DNA from: Bradysia coprophila
Lineage: Eukaryota; Arthropoda; Insecta; Diptera; Sciaridae
DNA length: 64,000 bases
Reading direction: 5' to 3'
Assembly (NCBI RefSeq): GCF_014529535.1
Contig: NW_023503584.1
Span: forward strand, 472,190 to 536,189
Each line of letters begins with the position of its first letter. Position 1 is the stretch's first letter. Below the pieces are notes generated by a model. The model did no database searches. It was not told the origin of the DNA and worked only from the letters and a program-made list of their open reading frames with translations. Below, in pieces: positions 44,144 to 56,815 of this stretch. Made by a program: the position numbers and the translations under genes.

Positions 44144-45325
44144 TATGCCGCCTACTGGGGACGAAAGTTGAAAAATTTAATCTTAAGGGTCGAAAGTGGC
44201 AGAAAAATGTAAGCCCAAGGGGCGAAGGTTTCGTCGCGGGTTTACATTTTTTCGCCAGGCGAATCGCAACAAAATTACTAAATCAGTTGCTTGCTTTGTT
44301 CAACATCTGTACATAACACTGGCTGAAATAAAAAGGACATAAAAATTCAAATTGATGTTTACACGAGTGTATAACGCTGAAAATATTCTCCGGTATCATA
44401 ATCTACTATTATGACATCGAGTGGAAAGTACTTTATTAGGCTTCAGATATGTCATTATGACATGACACATGAGGCAGTAGAAACAAGAATCGTATGGAGG
44501 TACAAGACATCGTGTGCGATAAAATACCAGCATATGACTCTTGTTATATAAATATAACTTCCTTGATCTTGTATTGCTTGTGTGGACAACCAATGAAACG
44601 ATTTGTTTACGAAAATTTGTTTATTGTTTCCCTTTGCATTCGGTCGTCGTTACCGACCATAATCATGGCTAAAACAATAAGTAATCATAAACGAATCGGC
44701 TCTACATGTTGAAGCTGAGCTTCACTTAAACTTACGTTACTTCTAATGTCACAACAATTTTGAATTAAATTCGATTTCTGGGCCGCAGATTATATCTGAT
44801 GGGTTCAATATTGTGTTGATTGTTGTTGTTTGTGTTGACATGACGTATGTCAACATTTGTCAGAACATCTGTTGCAGGTGGGCTACTGTACAAAATAACT
44901 ATTATCAAAGCGTTGCTATTATGCAACAGAGGCAACTAAAATAAGCAATTTTCAAACAACGATGCATAGTTGCATAAATAACTGTTGTCGTAGTTATCGA
45001 TAACAGACGAATTCGTAAACGCTTAAACGAAACGATTTTTAATTAACTTTTATCCCTTGACCATCAACGCTACTTGAACGGATATCAATTTTCCCGCTAT
45101 AATGAAGTGCCGCTGATAAAATCATAAACTTTTTCATTTTCTTCCGAAGGGTTGGATGACATTTTTCACGGCTATTAACAACGTTTTGGTAATTATCTTT
45201 TCCAGGATTTATTTCTTTTCAATAAAATTTTTTGCATCGCAAGAGGCGGGACAACATAGCTTAATGATTTTCGTCTACTATTTCACTGTAGATATTAATA
45301 TATTGGATTCGAAAGCTAATAGAAT
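44144..45325. other. Gene-free stretch
   Basis: No ORF is supported. It includes a GTTATCGATAACAGACGAAT dispersed motif near 44995-45015 and, just after it, text resembling 18200-18260 (ATCATAAACTTT, TTCCGAAGGGTTGGATG). Confidence 0.4.
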
Positions 45326-45486
45326 CAGTGCCGCTTTTAGCTTTTGGGCGCCATCGGGCAATTGGAAAAATAGGCGCCAATTTAGTAAAGCTATTTTTTT
45401 AAGGACCTCGGGCGCCATTTTCTTCTACTCCACTTCGGGCGCCACGGGCATTTGCCCTTTTGGCCCATATGGAAAAGGCGGCTCTG
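45326..45486. mobile_element. hAT-type MITE (CAGTGCCGC ends)
   Basis: Ends CAGTGCCGCTTTT and AAAAGGCGGCTCTG are flanked by AATAGAAT (45318-45325) and AATTGAAT (45487-45494), an 8-bp duplication with one mismatch. The interior repeats GGGCGCCA three times. Confidence 0.72.
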
Positions 45487-46749
45487 AATTGAATGATGCA
45501 TTTATCGATATAAATGTAACAAATTTCGCGATGGGAATTTTTTTCCAGCTCTGAAACCATCGAATACTATTCATCGCATAATTAGGATTCACCAGCATGT
45601 TCGACGTAGAAATCGATTGATGTATGAGAATGATAAAGGGACCTCAACCACTTTTTTGTATATTTATCCTCTTCCACATAGCATTAGGCAGCGTGTACGA
45701 GGAATTTTATTTTCGTGTCCCGTAGATTTATCCCAACAAATCATCTACTTAATATTTAAAGTTGTTGAAGTCAAAATGTGCCCACTAATAAATTTTATAT
45801 CCGCCACGTGTCATCACCGTCCGCAAGTATCATATACGAATTTAATTTGACGGATTACGGTTGAATAAACATCAGCAATCACATCATTAAGGGGTTTTTT
45901 CTTCTCTAAATAAACGCAAGAGGAATGGATACATTACATATGCAAGCAAGTCGTATACGTTGATGCACTTTTTTCGACGCAAATATACCAGTAGCTGTTT
46001 GTGTTCAGATTGTGTGTGACATCAAGTGGAAATTGATTCTGGGAGTGTGTAACACCTCGTGTGCTTTTACAAATTTCTTGATTTAATATAATTTTTTTTG
46101 TCGTCGAATAAATTCGGATCAAACATCCAAATGTTTATTTATATGAGCAATATGATTAATCCGATAACAATAATATCTCCATGATGCACACACGCTCTGT
46201 TGTTGTGCGGTATATCTTTTGAATATATTTTGGAATTAGCCTTCGACCGTTTTTTATGCTGTTGTCCTCCCGGAGTGTTTTTTGAATATTAATTTCAAGG
46301 CGAAAGGAACGAATCATTCAAAAATAGATTACGTTCGATTATGTCATTGTTCCGCCGGTACAATAAAATTTGATAGTCCTTTGGTGCAAAGAGGAGGTGC
46401 TCCTCCGAGAACTTTAGGTACTGAGGCTACCGAGGTAATGCATCTGGAAACTTTCTTTATATAACTTTTTACGGACTGCTATTGATCTGTTACCGATAGA
46501 TAACAATCGACAGATTCTCTGACTGTATGAATTTTAACAGGAAAATGCATGTTCAAAGGAATGAAGTAAAAGATGTCGCTTCATTATTTTGAAACTTGCT
46601 TATCCTCCAGTAGCGAAATGCCAAATTCCAACAAGAGTCAATGTCGTACAGTCAATGTGGTTAGGCCTAAGGATTGACCTATAAGTCTCATTAGCGAAAC
46701 CGAATACCTCACTCTGAACAGACAAAAAGGACCATTGGACAAAACGTAA
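45487..46749. other. Gene-free stretch before the LINE fragment
   Basis: No supported ORF and no clear repeat other than scattered AT-rich motifs. Confidence 0.35.
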
Positions 46750-47550
46750 CAATGAATGAATTTAACTTCGAAGTGGTGCAGTCGTTTAAGTACCTCGGTT
46801 CGATCGTCAATATCAACAATGATTTAGAGGAAGAAATTCAAATGAGAACGCCAATATGTGTTATTAAACACTAAGACACTAAGCTCCCTTCTGAACAGTC
46901 CGACGAAAAACTATATAAAACAATGGCTAGGCTAATCATTTTGTAGGGATGTGAGACATGGACACTAACAAACAAACAGGTAAACGCACTCAATGTATTC
47001 GAGAGAAAAATGTTACGCAAAATTTGTAGCCCCGTCCAGGAAAATACCATTTGGAGAGCACGGAACAACACAAAGTTGAGCGATTTTCTTGGCGTTTATC
47101 TTTTTAGTGTAGGAGCGATCAAATCATCCAGACTTCCCTTGAAATGGGCGAAATCCTGACATTTTGCTAAACCCCAAATGTCAGCCCTTCCAAGTGAATG
47201 CGCGCCTGTTTCAGACGGCAAGGGCAAGCATATGACCAGTATTATTATCGGATCTATTACTTCCATCGATCAACGTATTTTTTATCAGTTGACTTCGAAT
47301 CTTGTACTTCAATTTATGTAAACATTTTACTATATAAAGGACGATATTACCCAGCGCTTGTCATTATTTTTGTCGTCGTTATCGATAACAGATGAATATT
47401 CGCGTGTGACATGTTAAGATCGGATAACAAACGATAGAGCAGCAAAAAGGATACTTGACACGAACCGAACATTATTTGAAATCGAACAAAGGGTAGACCG
47501 CGTAAAAGATAGATTGATACCGTTGAATATGACGTAAAGAAGCAATTGAA
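46750..47550 (+). pseudogene. Decayed non-LTR retrotransposon (LINE) reverse transcriptase fragment
   Basis: Translation around 46765-47075 gives the C-terminal part of a LINE polymerase: FKYLGSIVN, LYKTMARLIIL, GCETWTLTNKQVN and FERKMLRKICSPVQEN, interrupted by stops after ICVIKH and LIIL. This YLGS...GCETWTLT...FERK order is typical of insect non-LTR elements. A stretch at 47420-47535 may be the continuation. A dispersed repeat (47212-47420) lies between the two, and a hAT MITE sits at 47553. No complete element remains. Confidence 0.7.
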
Positions 47551-47552
47551 AG

Positions 47553-47887
47553 CAGGGCCTACTTTTTAGAAACTTTTAGAGAAAATCGAGAAATTCAAGA
47601 AACTTTGAGAAATTCAAGAAACTTCGGGAAATTCAAGAAATTTCGAGAAATATTTCTTGAATTTCTCGAAGTTTCTTGAATTTCTCGAATTAGAGAAATT
47701 TCAAGAAATTCAAGAAAAATCAAAAAATTCGAGAAACTTCGAGAAATTCAAGAAATTTCAAGAAACTAATTTCTCGAGTTTCTTGAAGTTTCTCGAATTT
47801 CTCGAATTCGAGAAATTTTAAGAAATTCGAGAAAATTCGAGAAATTTCAAGAAATTCAGGAAATTAGTTTCTAAAAAGTAGGCCCTG
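47553..47887. mobile_element. hAT-type foldback MITE
   Basis: Ends CAGGGCCTACTTTTTAG and CTAAAAAGTAGGCCCTG are flanked by the exact 8-bp duplication ATTGAAAG (47545-47552 and 47888-47895). The interior consists of GAAATTC-like repeats in mirror orientation, closely like the copy in G-alpha-i intron 4. Confidence 0.88.
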
Positions 47888-48065
47888 ATTGAAAGAGTGT
47901 ATAGTCGAAGATCGCAGCAATGGCGAAGTGTGCTATAAACAGACAAAACGCGGTTGGGTTAATATGGTCAACGAGTGGTTGATAAGTAAGTAAAATTATA
48001 CAAAAATCTGACCGCTTCACTAATTCATTTAATCTATTGCACTACTCTACAGATGGTAAATAGAA

Positions 48066-48410
48066 AATTGCTGCAGTTACGAGTTCGAAAACCTATGGGT
48101 ATTTTTCCCTCCTGATTATAAATCCAGAAAAAACAAATTTCTAGGACGTCTGGATCAGGAGATAGTGTGAGAACAATATTTGTCTCTCTCACACCAGTTG
48201 AATTCCCATCTTAAAATAGGTCTAGCTCCTGATCCAGACGTCCTAGAATTTTTTTTTTTGGGATTTATAATCAGCGTCATTTTCATACAAGGAAGCGTTG
48301 AAATGTACTTTTCGGTTCACTTTTTCATCGAATCGTTCACTTAAAATTCAAATTTTAGGCACACTTACGGCGTGAATACCAATAGGTTTTCGAACTCGTA
48401 ACTGCAACGT
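48066..48410. mobile_element. TIR element with an inner foldback
   Basis: GCAGTTACGAGTTCGAAAAC with CCTATNGGTATT at the left is inverted at 48376-48405. Inside, TAGGACGTCTGGATCAGGAG (48143) faces CTCCTGATCCAGACGTCCTA (48225). Confidence 0.78.
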
Positions 48411-50478
48411 ACAGGGTGTCGAGTAGTGATTAATCTATTATCAAAATTAATTTTCTCGTGCGAAGCTAGGTTTGTTTCACTTAGTTGCCAAAAAAAAACG
48501 AACAAAAATTGACGTCCAATTTTTATCTTTGAGTATGAAAATTCACTTCGATCTTATCAACGCACTCCAAGAACAGGCACGAGATCCGAATGTAAATAAG
48601 AGGCCTCCACGATTTATTAGTCCAAAATTCACATTAAATTCAGTTTTTTATGTTAGTATAATCCACTACGTTACGGACGTTCCATGCAAAATAAGAGGCC
48701 AAATGAGCGTAAAAAAATCTTGTGGCTTTTTTGGAGTGCGTTGATTTGGCCCAGTGGTAGTGGGTGCCACAATGTAGAAAAGAAAAATCACCTCAATTAA
48801 AGGTTTTCAAGACTCTCGTTGATGGAATTTAAACATTTCAATGGAAAACATTATTGAAGTTCGTAAACTGCATGCACTCATCATATTCGTATTCATTCAA
48901 AAGTACACAGAAGGGCACACAAACAGACCACACCTCTCACATATTTTGGTTGGTTGGAATCAGAACGTTTATTCAACACCTTGTTTTATCGATTAGTTGT
49001 AAACGTATACGCGCTTGTTAACGTGTAAGCGCTGTAGCAATGTAGAGAGTGGATAGTGTATAGCAATGAGAAATTCAAATTTGAATTGCTTTTCTAAATG
49101 TTGAAAACTTGTCGACCAACACATTGCTCCCATACTAAACCACGGAGCTATTCAACTTATAGAGTTATTTTCAAAAGAACACTGGAGGGAAATAAAACAT
49201 TTTCCGGATTCAATCACAACGAAAATTGCTTTTCCACTTTACACCTCACTTACAACCAAACCTAATCTCATCATCCCTTCGGTGTCTGTTCCATGCTAAA
49301 CCGATTTTAACTGTTGGAGGTGTGTCTTAAAAATACGGGTTACAATAGTAGCAAAATGTACCATGCAAGTAAATATTTTGTTATCTCACACTTTCCACAT
49401 TTTCTCAGCAAACAAGGGTAGATATTTTCAACATACGAACCAGTTAGGCTTTGTAAATCGTTTGGTGTGGTTCGTACAAGTTGCAGGGGTGAAAAATCAT
49501 TGTTATTTTAATGGTAAATTTATTGAAACACATTTTTTGCGAAAGTTATAGTAACGTGATAATAAACTTCCGAAAATAAGTAAAGTGAGAAAAGGATTCA
49601 GTCTCTGTAATTGTAATAAAATTGAATGGTGGATCATTGGACGTTTCTGTGATTCATATTTAGTTCGGTACACTATAAAGGAATTTTGTTTGAACCTTTT
49701 TTTTCATATTTATAACTCGGTTCTTTAAAGTTAGTTTAAGTTCACAGCTAAGCTAATCAATCGTTACAGCACTTGGTACATTAGTGCGCCTGAAATTGTA
49801 AATAAAAATATTTCTCGCACCTCTGGTACCCGAATTGTGGGATAACTTCTTGAGACCTCAGCGCGAAATACCCGTTTAAAGTTCTAGGGCTGGAGATAAT
49901 ATAGCAGGATTATTGAAACTGTTCTTAAGTGTTTTTGATTCATAGTACATTACTTGCCAATGGCATAGCCACAATGAGTAAAAAAAACAAGTAATAGTTC
50001 GTTGTTCACCGAGTGGAAAAAATTGGAAATTGTATCGAGTGTGTTGCGAGGATCACAACTCATACGATAAAATGCAATTTCTAAACTTTTTAAATAGGGG
50101 AGAAAATGATTATTTTCCTTCCTGCGTTTAGGAAAACTGTTTTCACCATTTATTCTATTATCAACTAAGGTATTTACTCAAAAAACTTGAAGTAAAAATC
50201 TTTTACTTCATTTGTTTTAACACTCATTTTAATGTATACTGTAGTAAATAAAAGATCGCACGTTATAAGACTATTACATCCACAGTCATGTTGAGCTGAT
50301 TATAAAACATTTTCCGCCGGCACTTACTTAACGTTACATGATAAAATTGTAAAATCCTGTAGAGAGTTTGATCGTAAATCTACAATCTATATCCAGCAAT
50401 TCTTCATCTTAATTCATATTTTCAACCTTGGATGAGTCCGCAAGGAATCGAACACCTAGGCTGCTATAAACATCGTTC
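48411..50478. other. Gene-free stretch
   Basis: No ORF I can support. 49950-50160 shares motifs with the 10.6-kb segment of G-alpha-i intron 1 (AAAAATTGGAAATT, GGGGAGAAAATGATTATTTTC). AAAAATCTTTTACTTCATT at 50193 is a dispersed motif. Confidence 0.4.
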
Positions 50479-50775
50479 AAAACCACTTACAGTGGAGGTG
50501 TGACGCAAGTCCTGTTATCCACTTACATAAGAACTGTGTAACTTATGCCACTTATGACGCAATTTTTTTGTTACAATTTTCTTTCTACAATTTTTCTTGT
50601 GAAATTTTTGTTGACAAAACTTTAGCGTACTTTCCTCATCAGCTGCCATTTGTGACGCATATCTTTTTGCGTGTCGAATCTGTAAGCGTCACCTACACCG
50701 ATATCTGTTCTTTTGTAAGTGGATAACAGTACTTGCGTCACACCTCCACTGTAAGTGGCTTTGGGCGATATCAGT
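50479..50775. mobile_element. TIR element, CCACTTACAGTGGAGG family
   Basis: CGTTCAAAACCACTTACAGT continuing GGAGGTGTGACGCAAGT is inverted at 50734-50770. The centre has a further palindrome of ACTTACATAAGAAC/GTTCTTTTGTAAGT. The same end occurs at 32324. Confidence 0.75.
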
Positions 50776-50785
50776 TCTTTTGTAA

Positions 50786-52310
50786 GAAGATTTTTTTGAG
50801 AATTTGGTATAACGCAATAAAATCAGCGAATTAAAACAACCCTGAAACACATGTCGACTAAAATCCAAAACTATAACTTTACATTTAAACCGAACTTTAT
50901 AACTGGCATATTTGCCAAGATATAGATCACATAGCTTACGGTTAAAATGCTCATAGCTTCCAAATAAGCGACTTTTTAGTAAAACCCTAAAACACGTGTC
51001 GACTAGAATCTAAAACTCTATAAATTTGTCTTTTACCCGAGATTTCCATCTGCAGTATTCTCCGAGTTACGGCTGACATAGCTCGCACTTAAAACGTTCA
51101 TAGCTCCCAAATAGACGACTTTTTAGGAAAACCATGAAACACGTGTCGACTGAAATCTGAAACTCTATAAATTTGTTTTTTAAACGAACTTTCTATCTGC
51201 CATATTTTCTGAGTTATGGGTACTATAGCTCAATAGCTTAACACGCTCGTAGCTCCGAAATTATAAGCTTTTATAAAAATTCCTTCAAATTAGTTTCTTA
51301 GAATTACGTCCTTAACTTACCCCGAAAATTCCAGCCAAATCCACCGGTAATGACATGTTGCATAATCGTGAAATCACATCGAACCATTTTTAAATGAAAG
51401 ATGTTAAAATAAGCATAACTTACCATTACACCTTATCAAAATATTCTTTAGGTTTTTTTTAAACTAATGATGAACATTAATTTCAGAGGAAAGTATGACG
51501 TCAGACTTGTGCGGTCGTTCATATGTAATACATACACTAACACACTCGAATGATTACGTAAACGAATTACAGTGAACGACATCTCAAATGTCTCACTGTC
51601 ATTTTTTTCAGAGAATGTCATTGTGAATTTGCAATGACACAATAAAATTCTCAGAAAAATTTGACAGTGAGACATTTGAGATGTCGTTCACTGTAGGAAA
51701 ATTTAAATTGCTGATTTAAAATACTAATTCACTCAAGAGATGTGTAAGATTGTGTATTTAAGGGTTTTGAAACCCGAATAACAATAATAAAATATTTCCA
51801 GAAGATGCAAGTTGTCTATTCAAAAGTTTCGTTGTAACAAAGTGACAAAGGGACAAGTTGGTAAAATTCATCTATTTCAAAATCCAAAATGTATGGAAAT
51901 CAATTTCTTCATACAAATTTTCAAGTTTTGAAATTTAATATCTCGGCCAAATCTTAACCTTATGAGGCGTGTGATAGCTCGTTGAGCTCGTATGGATGTT
52001 TAGATAATAAACGAATAAAATAAGTGGGGGTAGTAGGAGCAAAGGGGGAAAAGTCAAAAAGTTCGTGTATATATGTTCATTTCATTTATTTTTCATAATA
52101 ATAAAACATAACAAGTGACCTGCGTAGCTCCGGTTTTAAACAATTCTAAGGAGCTACTTTAAACTGTTCCTCAGTTCAGTGTGATCGGACTTGCGTCACG
52201 GCCCTTCATTAACGTAGGGCCATGATCCCTAGTCCTGCGGAAAAGAATTTTGTCAAATTTTTCAGTGTGAACGGACTTCAATAACGTAGGGCCATGAACA
52301 AAACAGGACT
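50786..52310. mobile_element. Second copy of the composite repeat family
   Basis: Homologous to 33990-34815, with an internal triplication of a block around CACGTGTCGAC(T)(A/G)AAAT (50850, 50995 and 51140). It is interrupted by the Tc1-like MITE at 51570. The GGACTT...ACGTAGGGCCATGA end is present twice (52190-52222 and 52270-52300). Confidence 0.6.
51570..51693. mobile_element. Tc1/mariner-type MITE
   Basis: CAGTGAACGACATCTCAAAT and its inverted copy form long arms, about 50 bp each, flanked by TA on both sides (51568-51569, 51694-51695). TIRs starting CAGTG and a TA duplication fit Tc1/mariner. Confidence 0.75.
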
Positions 52311-52495
52311 AATTTTAGTTAATAAAAGGAAATTGTTCTTGGAAATCTTACTGTGTTGCCTCCGTAGAAAAATCCAACTTTTGTATCTGAGCTTTTCTTT
52401 GATTTCGTACGCTATTTCAAGTGACAAATGAGAGAAAATAGTGAAACCAAGAAGACCAGCTTATATACCGAAAATTGGATTTTTTACGTGTGAAG

Positions 52496-54559
52496 CAGCT
52501 TTCCGCTATTTCCCCAATATTTCCATCAGCAGATGGCAATTTCTCAATGCAAACTATCCTACACTTGTTCATGGAACGTTTTGCTGCTGTCTTGTGTAAG
52601 AGGCTAGCGGAAGCAACTGAAGATGGTCAGTCCACTCTGACCAGTGACCGCCGTTAGTTCTCGAGGTCGAAACAGCTTTTCTTTCTTCTTTTTTGTCACT
52701 TTACGTGATGTGTGGGCAAGGGAAGAGCTATAGCTCTGTTTGTCGTTCCGAAGGATAGTTTCTTTGTGATTTAGTGAATGTGAAAAGGAGTCCTGTTTTG
52801 GTTTGTGTGCAGATGTCCGGTTCTTGCAATTTGCGCCCCTGAGCTTTTCGTCTCAGGTTAAGCAAAATTGGTATGTGCGAAGTTGTTTATGTCGTCGTAA
52901 GATGAAAGGTGCCCTGGCACTATCGTTGTCCACTCTTACCTTGTTAGGCGGCGCTTATTGCATGGATTGGGGTATTAGCGTTTTTTGGGGTTCCCATTGT
53001 GTTCCACTTTGCAAGAGGGAACAAGAAGTAGCTGTGTGAAACGAATGAATGCAATAGCCGTGTGAAACGAATGCAATGTTACTGAAATCTCTGGTTGGTT
53101 TGTATCCTGATTTCAAACGTGATGATGAATGTCTGATCTGCCTGATGGTACGCGGAATTTCTTTAACGGGCCTACGCGACCTGTGGGCGAGAATCTCATC
53201 AAGCCCGATGTGGACAAAACCGATGTGGACAAAATCGTTCTGCTCGGACCTGGATGACGCAATTTGATTTGGGTCGGGCCAAAAAACGGACCAAGAGTGA
53301 ATGATTGGAGTTAGGGAGGAAAGCAGATTGCGGAAAGCGAAAGCGAAAACGGAAAACGGAAATGTTTCTTTGTGTTGAGGATTGAGGTCAGTCTTTGCAA
53401 GTCGAGTGCTTGTGAGTCACTTCTTGCAAGAGTCATTTTCGACCAATGATTTTGTCGTTTGCTGCTGTGCTTCACTCGCTGTTGATCGCTTTAGCAGTCA
53501 TCATAGTTTTGCTTATACTGTTACTTCACTCGCAATTGTAATTTCGTAGATTCAGTTACGGTTTATGACTTCAAAGACTGGATTTAGTCTCTTTTCTGAT
53601 GTTTCCATTGTAAAGCCGACTAAAGTTGATCTTTGCAGATCGAGTGCTATAGCGAGTCATTCCCTGCAAATTGAGTTTCAACGTTTGTGTTTTGAAGGCG
53701 ACTGGTTGATCTTTACAGATTGAGTGCTGGCGAGTCATTCTCTGTAAATAGAGTTTCGTCATCCGAATTTTGGGCCAGTTAGTGTAGCTTGAGGCCATAC
53801 TTCACTCACTACGAGATTTTCTTCTACTGATTTTGTTCAGTATTGTTGCTACACAGAAGGCTAAGAAATATTGTTGCTGCACAGAAGGCTAAGAAACATT
53901 CAGTCAAATTAACTTCAATCGAAGTTTTTCGCGAGATTTTCGCATTGTTTTTCCGTTTTTCCATTTCGTTGTTTCGTTGTCGTTGTTGCTGTTTTGCTGG
54001 TGATTGTGCAATTTTCGCTGGATGGATGAATGGTGAAAATGAGCGGATCAGACGGTTGGTGACGTGAGTACGGTGCATGAGAATTTTTATTTTTTATTTT
54101 TTGCTTTTGAAGCTCAGGCTCAGTTCTTTTGTTTGCTTTGCTGCATTTTTTGGTGATTTCGTAGCAGCTTTCCGCTATTTCCCCAATATTTCCATCAGCA
54201 GATGGCAATTTCTCAATGCAAACTATCCTACACTTGTTCATGGAACGTTTTGCTGCTGTCTTGTGTAAGAGGCTAGCGGAAGCAACTGAAGATGGTCAGT
54301 CCACTCTGACCAGTGACCGCCGTTAGTTCTCGAGGTCGAAACAGCTTTTCTTTCTTCTTTTTTGTCACTTTACGTGATGTGTGGGCAAGGGAAGAGCTAT
54401 AGCTCTGTTTGTCGTTCCGAAGGATAGTTTCTTTGTGATTTAGTGAATGTGAAAAGGAGTCCTGTTTTGGTTTGTGTGCAGATGTCCGGTTCTTGCAATT
54501 TGCGCCCCTGAGCTTTTCGTCTCAGGTTAAGCAAAATTGGTATGTGCGAAGTTGTTTAT
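52496..54559. mobile_element. LTR-like element with apparently identical 395-bp ends
   Basis: 52496-52890 and 54165-54559 look identical base for base, with the internal region 52891-54164 between them. A GTGAAG duplication flanks the whole (52490-52495 and 54560-54565). The interior has no gag-pol and contains three diverged copies of GTTGATCTTT(G/A)CAGAT...GAGTCATTC...GCAA. The ends do not start TG or end CA, so this may be a TRIM-like derivative. Identity of the ends implies recent insertion or gene conversion. Confidence 0.65.
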
Positions 54560-54565
54560 GTGAAG

Positions 54566-55152
54566 ATTTAGAGAAATTTTTACGGTTCTTAGCCACCATG
54601 CGGAGAAAATGCCTTTCTGTGAAATTTTTTAAAATGAAAAGCTCATTTGAATGAAAGGTGGATTTTATTTCAAAAAAAAAAGTCAAACCCAGTCTACCTT
54701 TGTTAGCAAGGACGTACGTCTCTGTATAATATTCTTCTCTATTTACAAAATAACGCAGAGCACCTTGGATAAGGTAGATTTTTCTCCAAAGATATTTCGT
54801 TGAATACAAATAATCTAAACTTGTAGCAGCTCACCTTTGCACCGGTTACCAGGCGAGGAACATATGGCTAGATACCAACAAAATTTTCAGCACAAAATAA
54901 TTCTGCAAAGACCTGGAGCACATTTTCAAAAGTTGTGGATGCTGACATCACCAAGCACTTCACTCACATTTTTCTCTCAAAACCTTAAATAACCTTAAGC
55001 CCTGTCTATCAAGTTCGTTGTTTAAACAACAGTAGGAAACACTACAAAGAGTAAGAGATAACCACACCACTGATTCAATTCTGTCCCATCTCCATTGAGT
55101 GAACAATCCGACCAGCCGCAATTCCTAAATTCAATTTGTTTTTCAGAAAATA
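54566..55152. other. Region upstream of the bHLH gene
   Basis: No ORF is supported. The last part contains TTTTTCAG at 55139-55146 as the probable acceptor of the first coding exon, so part of this is intron or promoter of the bHLH gene. Confidence 0.4.
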
Positions 55153-56502
55153 ATGGACGCAGGCGAAACCGATGATGTTCAAACGGATAGGAGCTCAACA
55201 TCTTCGACCGAATTAACTGGGCAAACTTTCCGATCGAACAATGACCATGACATCAACAGTCATACGAATTCTGGTAATGGTTTGTCGAACAACCATCACG
55301 ATTCTTTGTCCGACGAAGAACTGTCCGACTTTTCGATGAACTACAGTGATGACGAAGATAACAAAACTGGTTCCGGACTGAATGGTTAGTGTAATCATTA
55401 TCCATTGGCAGAAAAACTGTTTGACTTTTGGTATTTGCTTTCCTCATAGTTCCTTCAAGATTGTTTCCATCCAACAACGCGTCTATCAGTCCAAATGGAA
55501 ACTACACTACGAACCGCAGTGGACAAGTGGTGAGGAAGATTTTTACGAACTCGAGAGAAAGATGGAGGCAACAAAATGTGTCTGGGGCATTTGCCGAACT
55601 ACGGAAACTCGTTCCGACACATCCGCCAGACAAAAAGTTATCGAAAAATGAAATTCTACGAATGGCCATAAAGTAAGTGGAACGATGGTGGTTTTAGGTT
55701 GTGACAGCACTGTGTGGGTTTTGAATTCCTCACACCACACACCATTCGTGTATCTTCATTTCAACAAAGAATTTTTCTTTGTTCCAGATACATATCCTTG
55801 CTGACGAATGTTTTGGAATGGCAGAATCAACAAGACCAGCGTCGATTGCCCGACAACGAAAGAAACAACAACAACTCGGTGGCTTTGGTAAAATCGGAGC
55901 TTACATCGTCCGATAAGAGTCGTGCAAACAAGACATCAATTAACAAATCCATGGAAATACGAAACGACTCGGCGAAATATTTGGACAAGGACTTACAATA
56001 CTCCAGCAACAAATTGATGCGATCGCAAAACAATTTACTAATGATAGCTCCACTGAATGGTGTGGCTAAATTCAACATGGAACATCGAATCAAAACGGAA
56101 ATTGTGGACGAGGAGATTAATTTGTGTGATGTGGCAATGACTAAGGAAATTTCCGATGCTGGTCGGAAGATGTTTACACCGTCGAATATCAAAGAGAACA
56201 ATCCCATTCAGTTTAAGGGTTGCAATTCATCATTCGACACGTCCAACATTATGTTCAAGAACAATTTATTGTCGGTGCATATTGAGAGAAGTGGCGCTGA
56301 AATTGAAAGGGCCCGAAATTTTGCCAGCACAATCCAATTTCGCCCGATGTTACATCTGCAGGATAATTCAAGCATGAAAATTGAACGACAATGCTCGATT
56401 AAAGACGGGGAAAGTGGGCAAGCATCAGGTAAACCGGGAAAGAATAAACGAAAGACTATGGGCGGAGCTAAGGCACTAAGCGAAAAGCGAAAGAAAAACT
56501 AA
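55153..56502 (+). CDS. HLH3B: bHLH transcription factor of the TAL1/LYL1 (HLH3B) class
   Basis: Coding exons 55153-55384, 55450-55672 and 55788-56502 encode 389 residues. The bHLH domain, about residues 105-165, reads [47 protein letters not shown]. This is nearly the vertebrate TAL1/LYL1 sequence, so the protein should dimerise with an E-protein such as Daughterless and bind E-boxes in the nucleus. The N-terminal 77 residues are Ser/Asp/Glu-rich. The C-terminus is not recognisable except for a very basic end. The helix-loop-helix is cut by a phase-2 intron inside KYI. TTTTTCAG just before 55147 suggests a non-coding first exon further upstream. An AATAAA occurs at 56780. Confidence 0.92.
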
Positions 56503-56815
56503 GATTGAGCTAGGTGTTTGGTGCAATAGTTTTCATCTAATAGTGACGTGACGTAAAATATGATCTGTGTTTGTTTACTCGAAATATATTTGTTCAAAGC
56601 TTCAGAGTCTTTAGTATGTACCAATCGGACGTTTCCTAAATGTGTATACATTGCAGGAGCTAATTTCGACGATTTTCAGACCGTCATGAGCTACGATAAG
56701 GTGTGGGGTAATCTGGCAAACGGTGCTAAAACGACGCATTTCTCAACTACATAAAATGTGAAATCGTGAATTTCCCGTTAATAAAATTTCGTAAAAGGGA
56801 ATAGTTATTTGCATC

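Noticed and set aside
55153-55389. Separate small acidic protein
   Set aside because: It is the first coding exon of the bHLH gene and joins exon 2 in phase 1.
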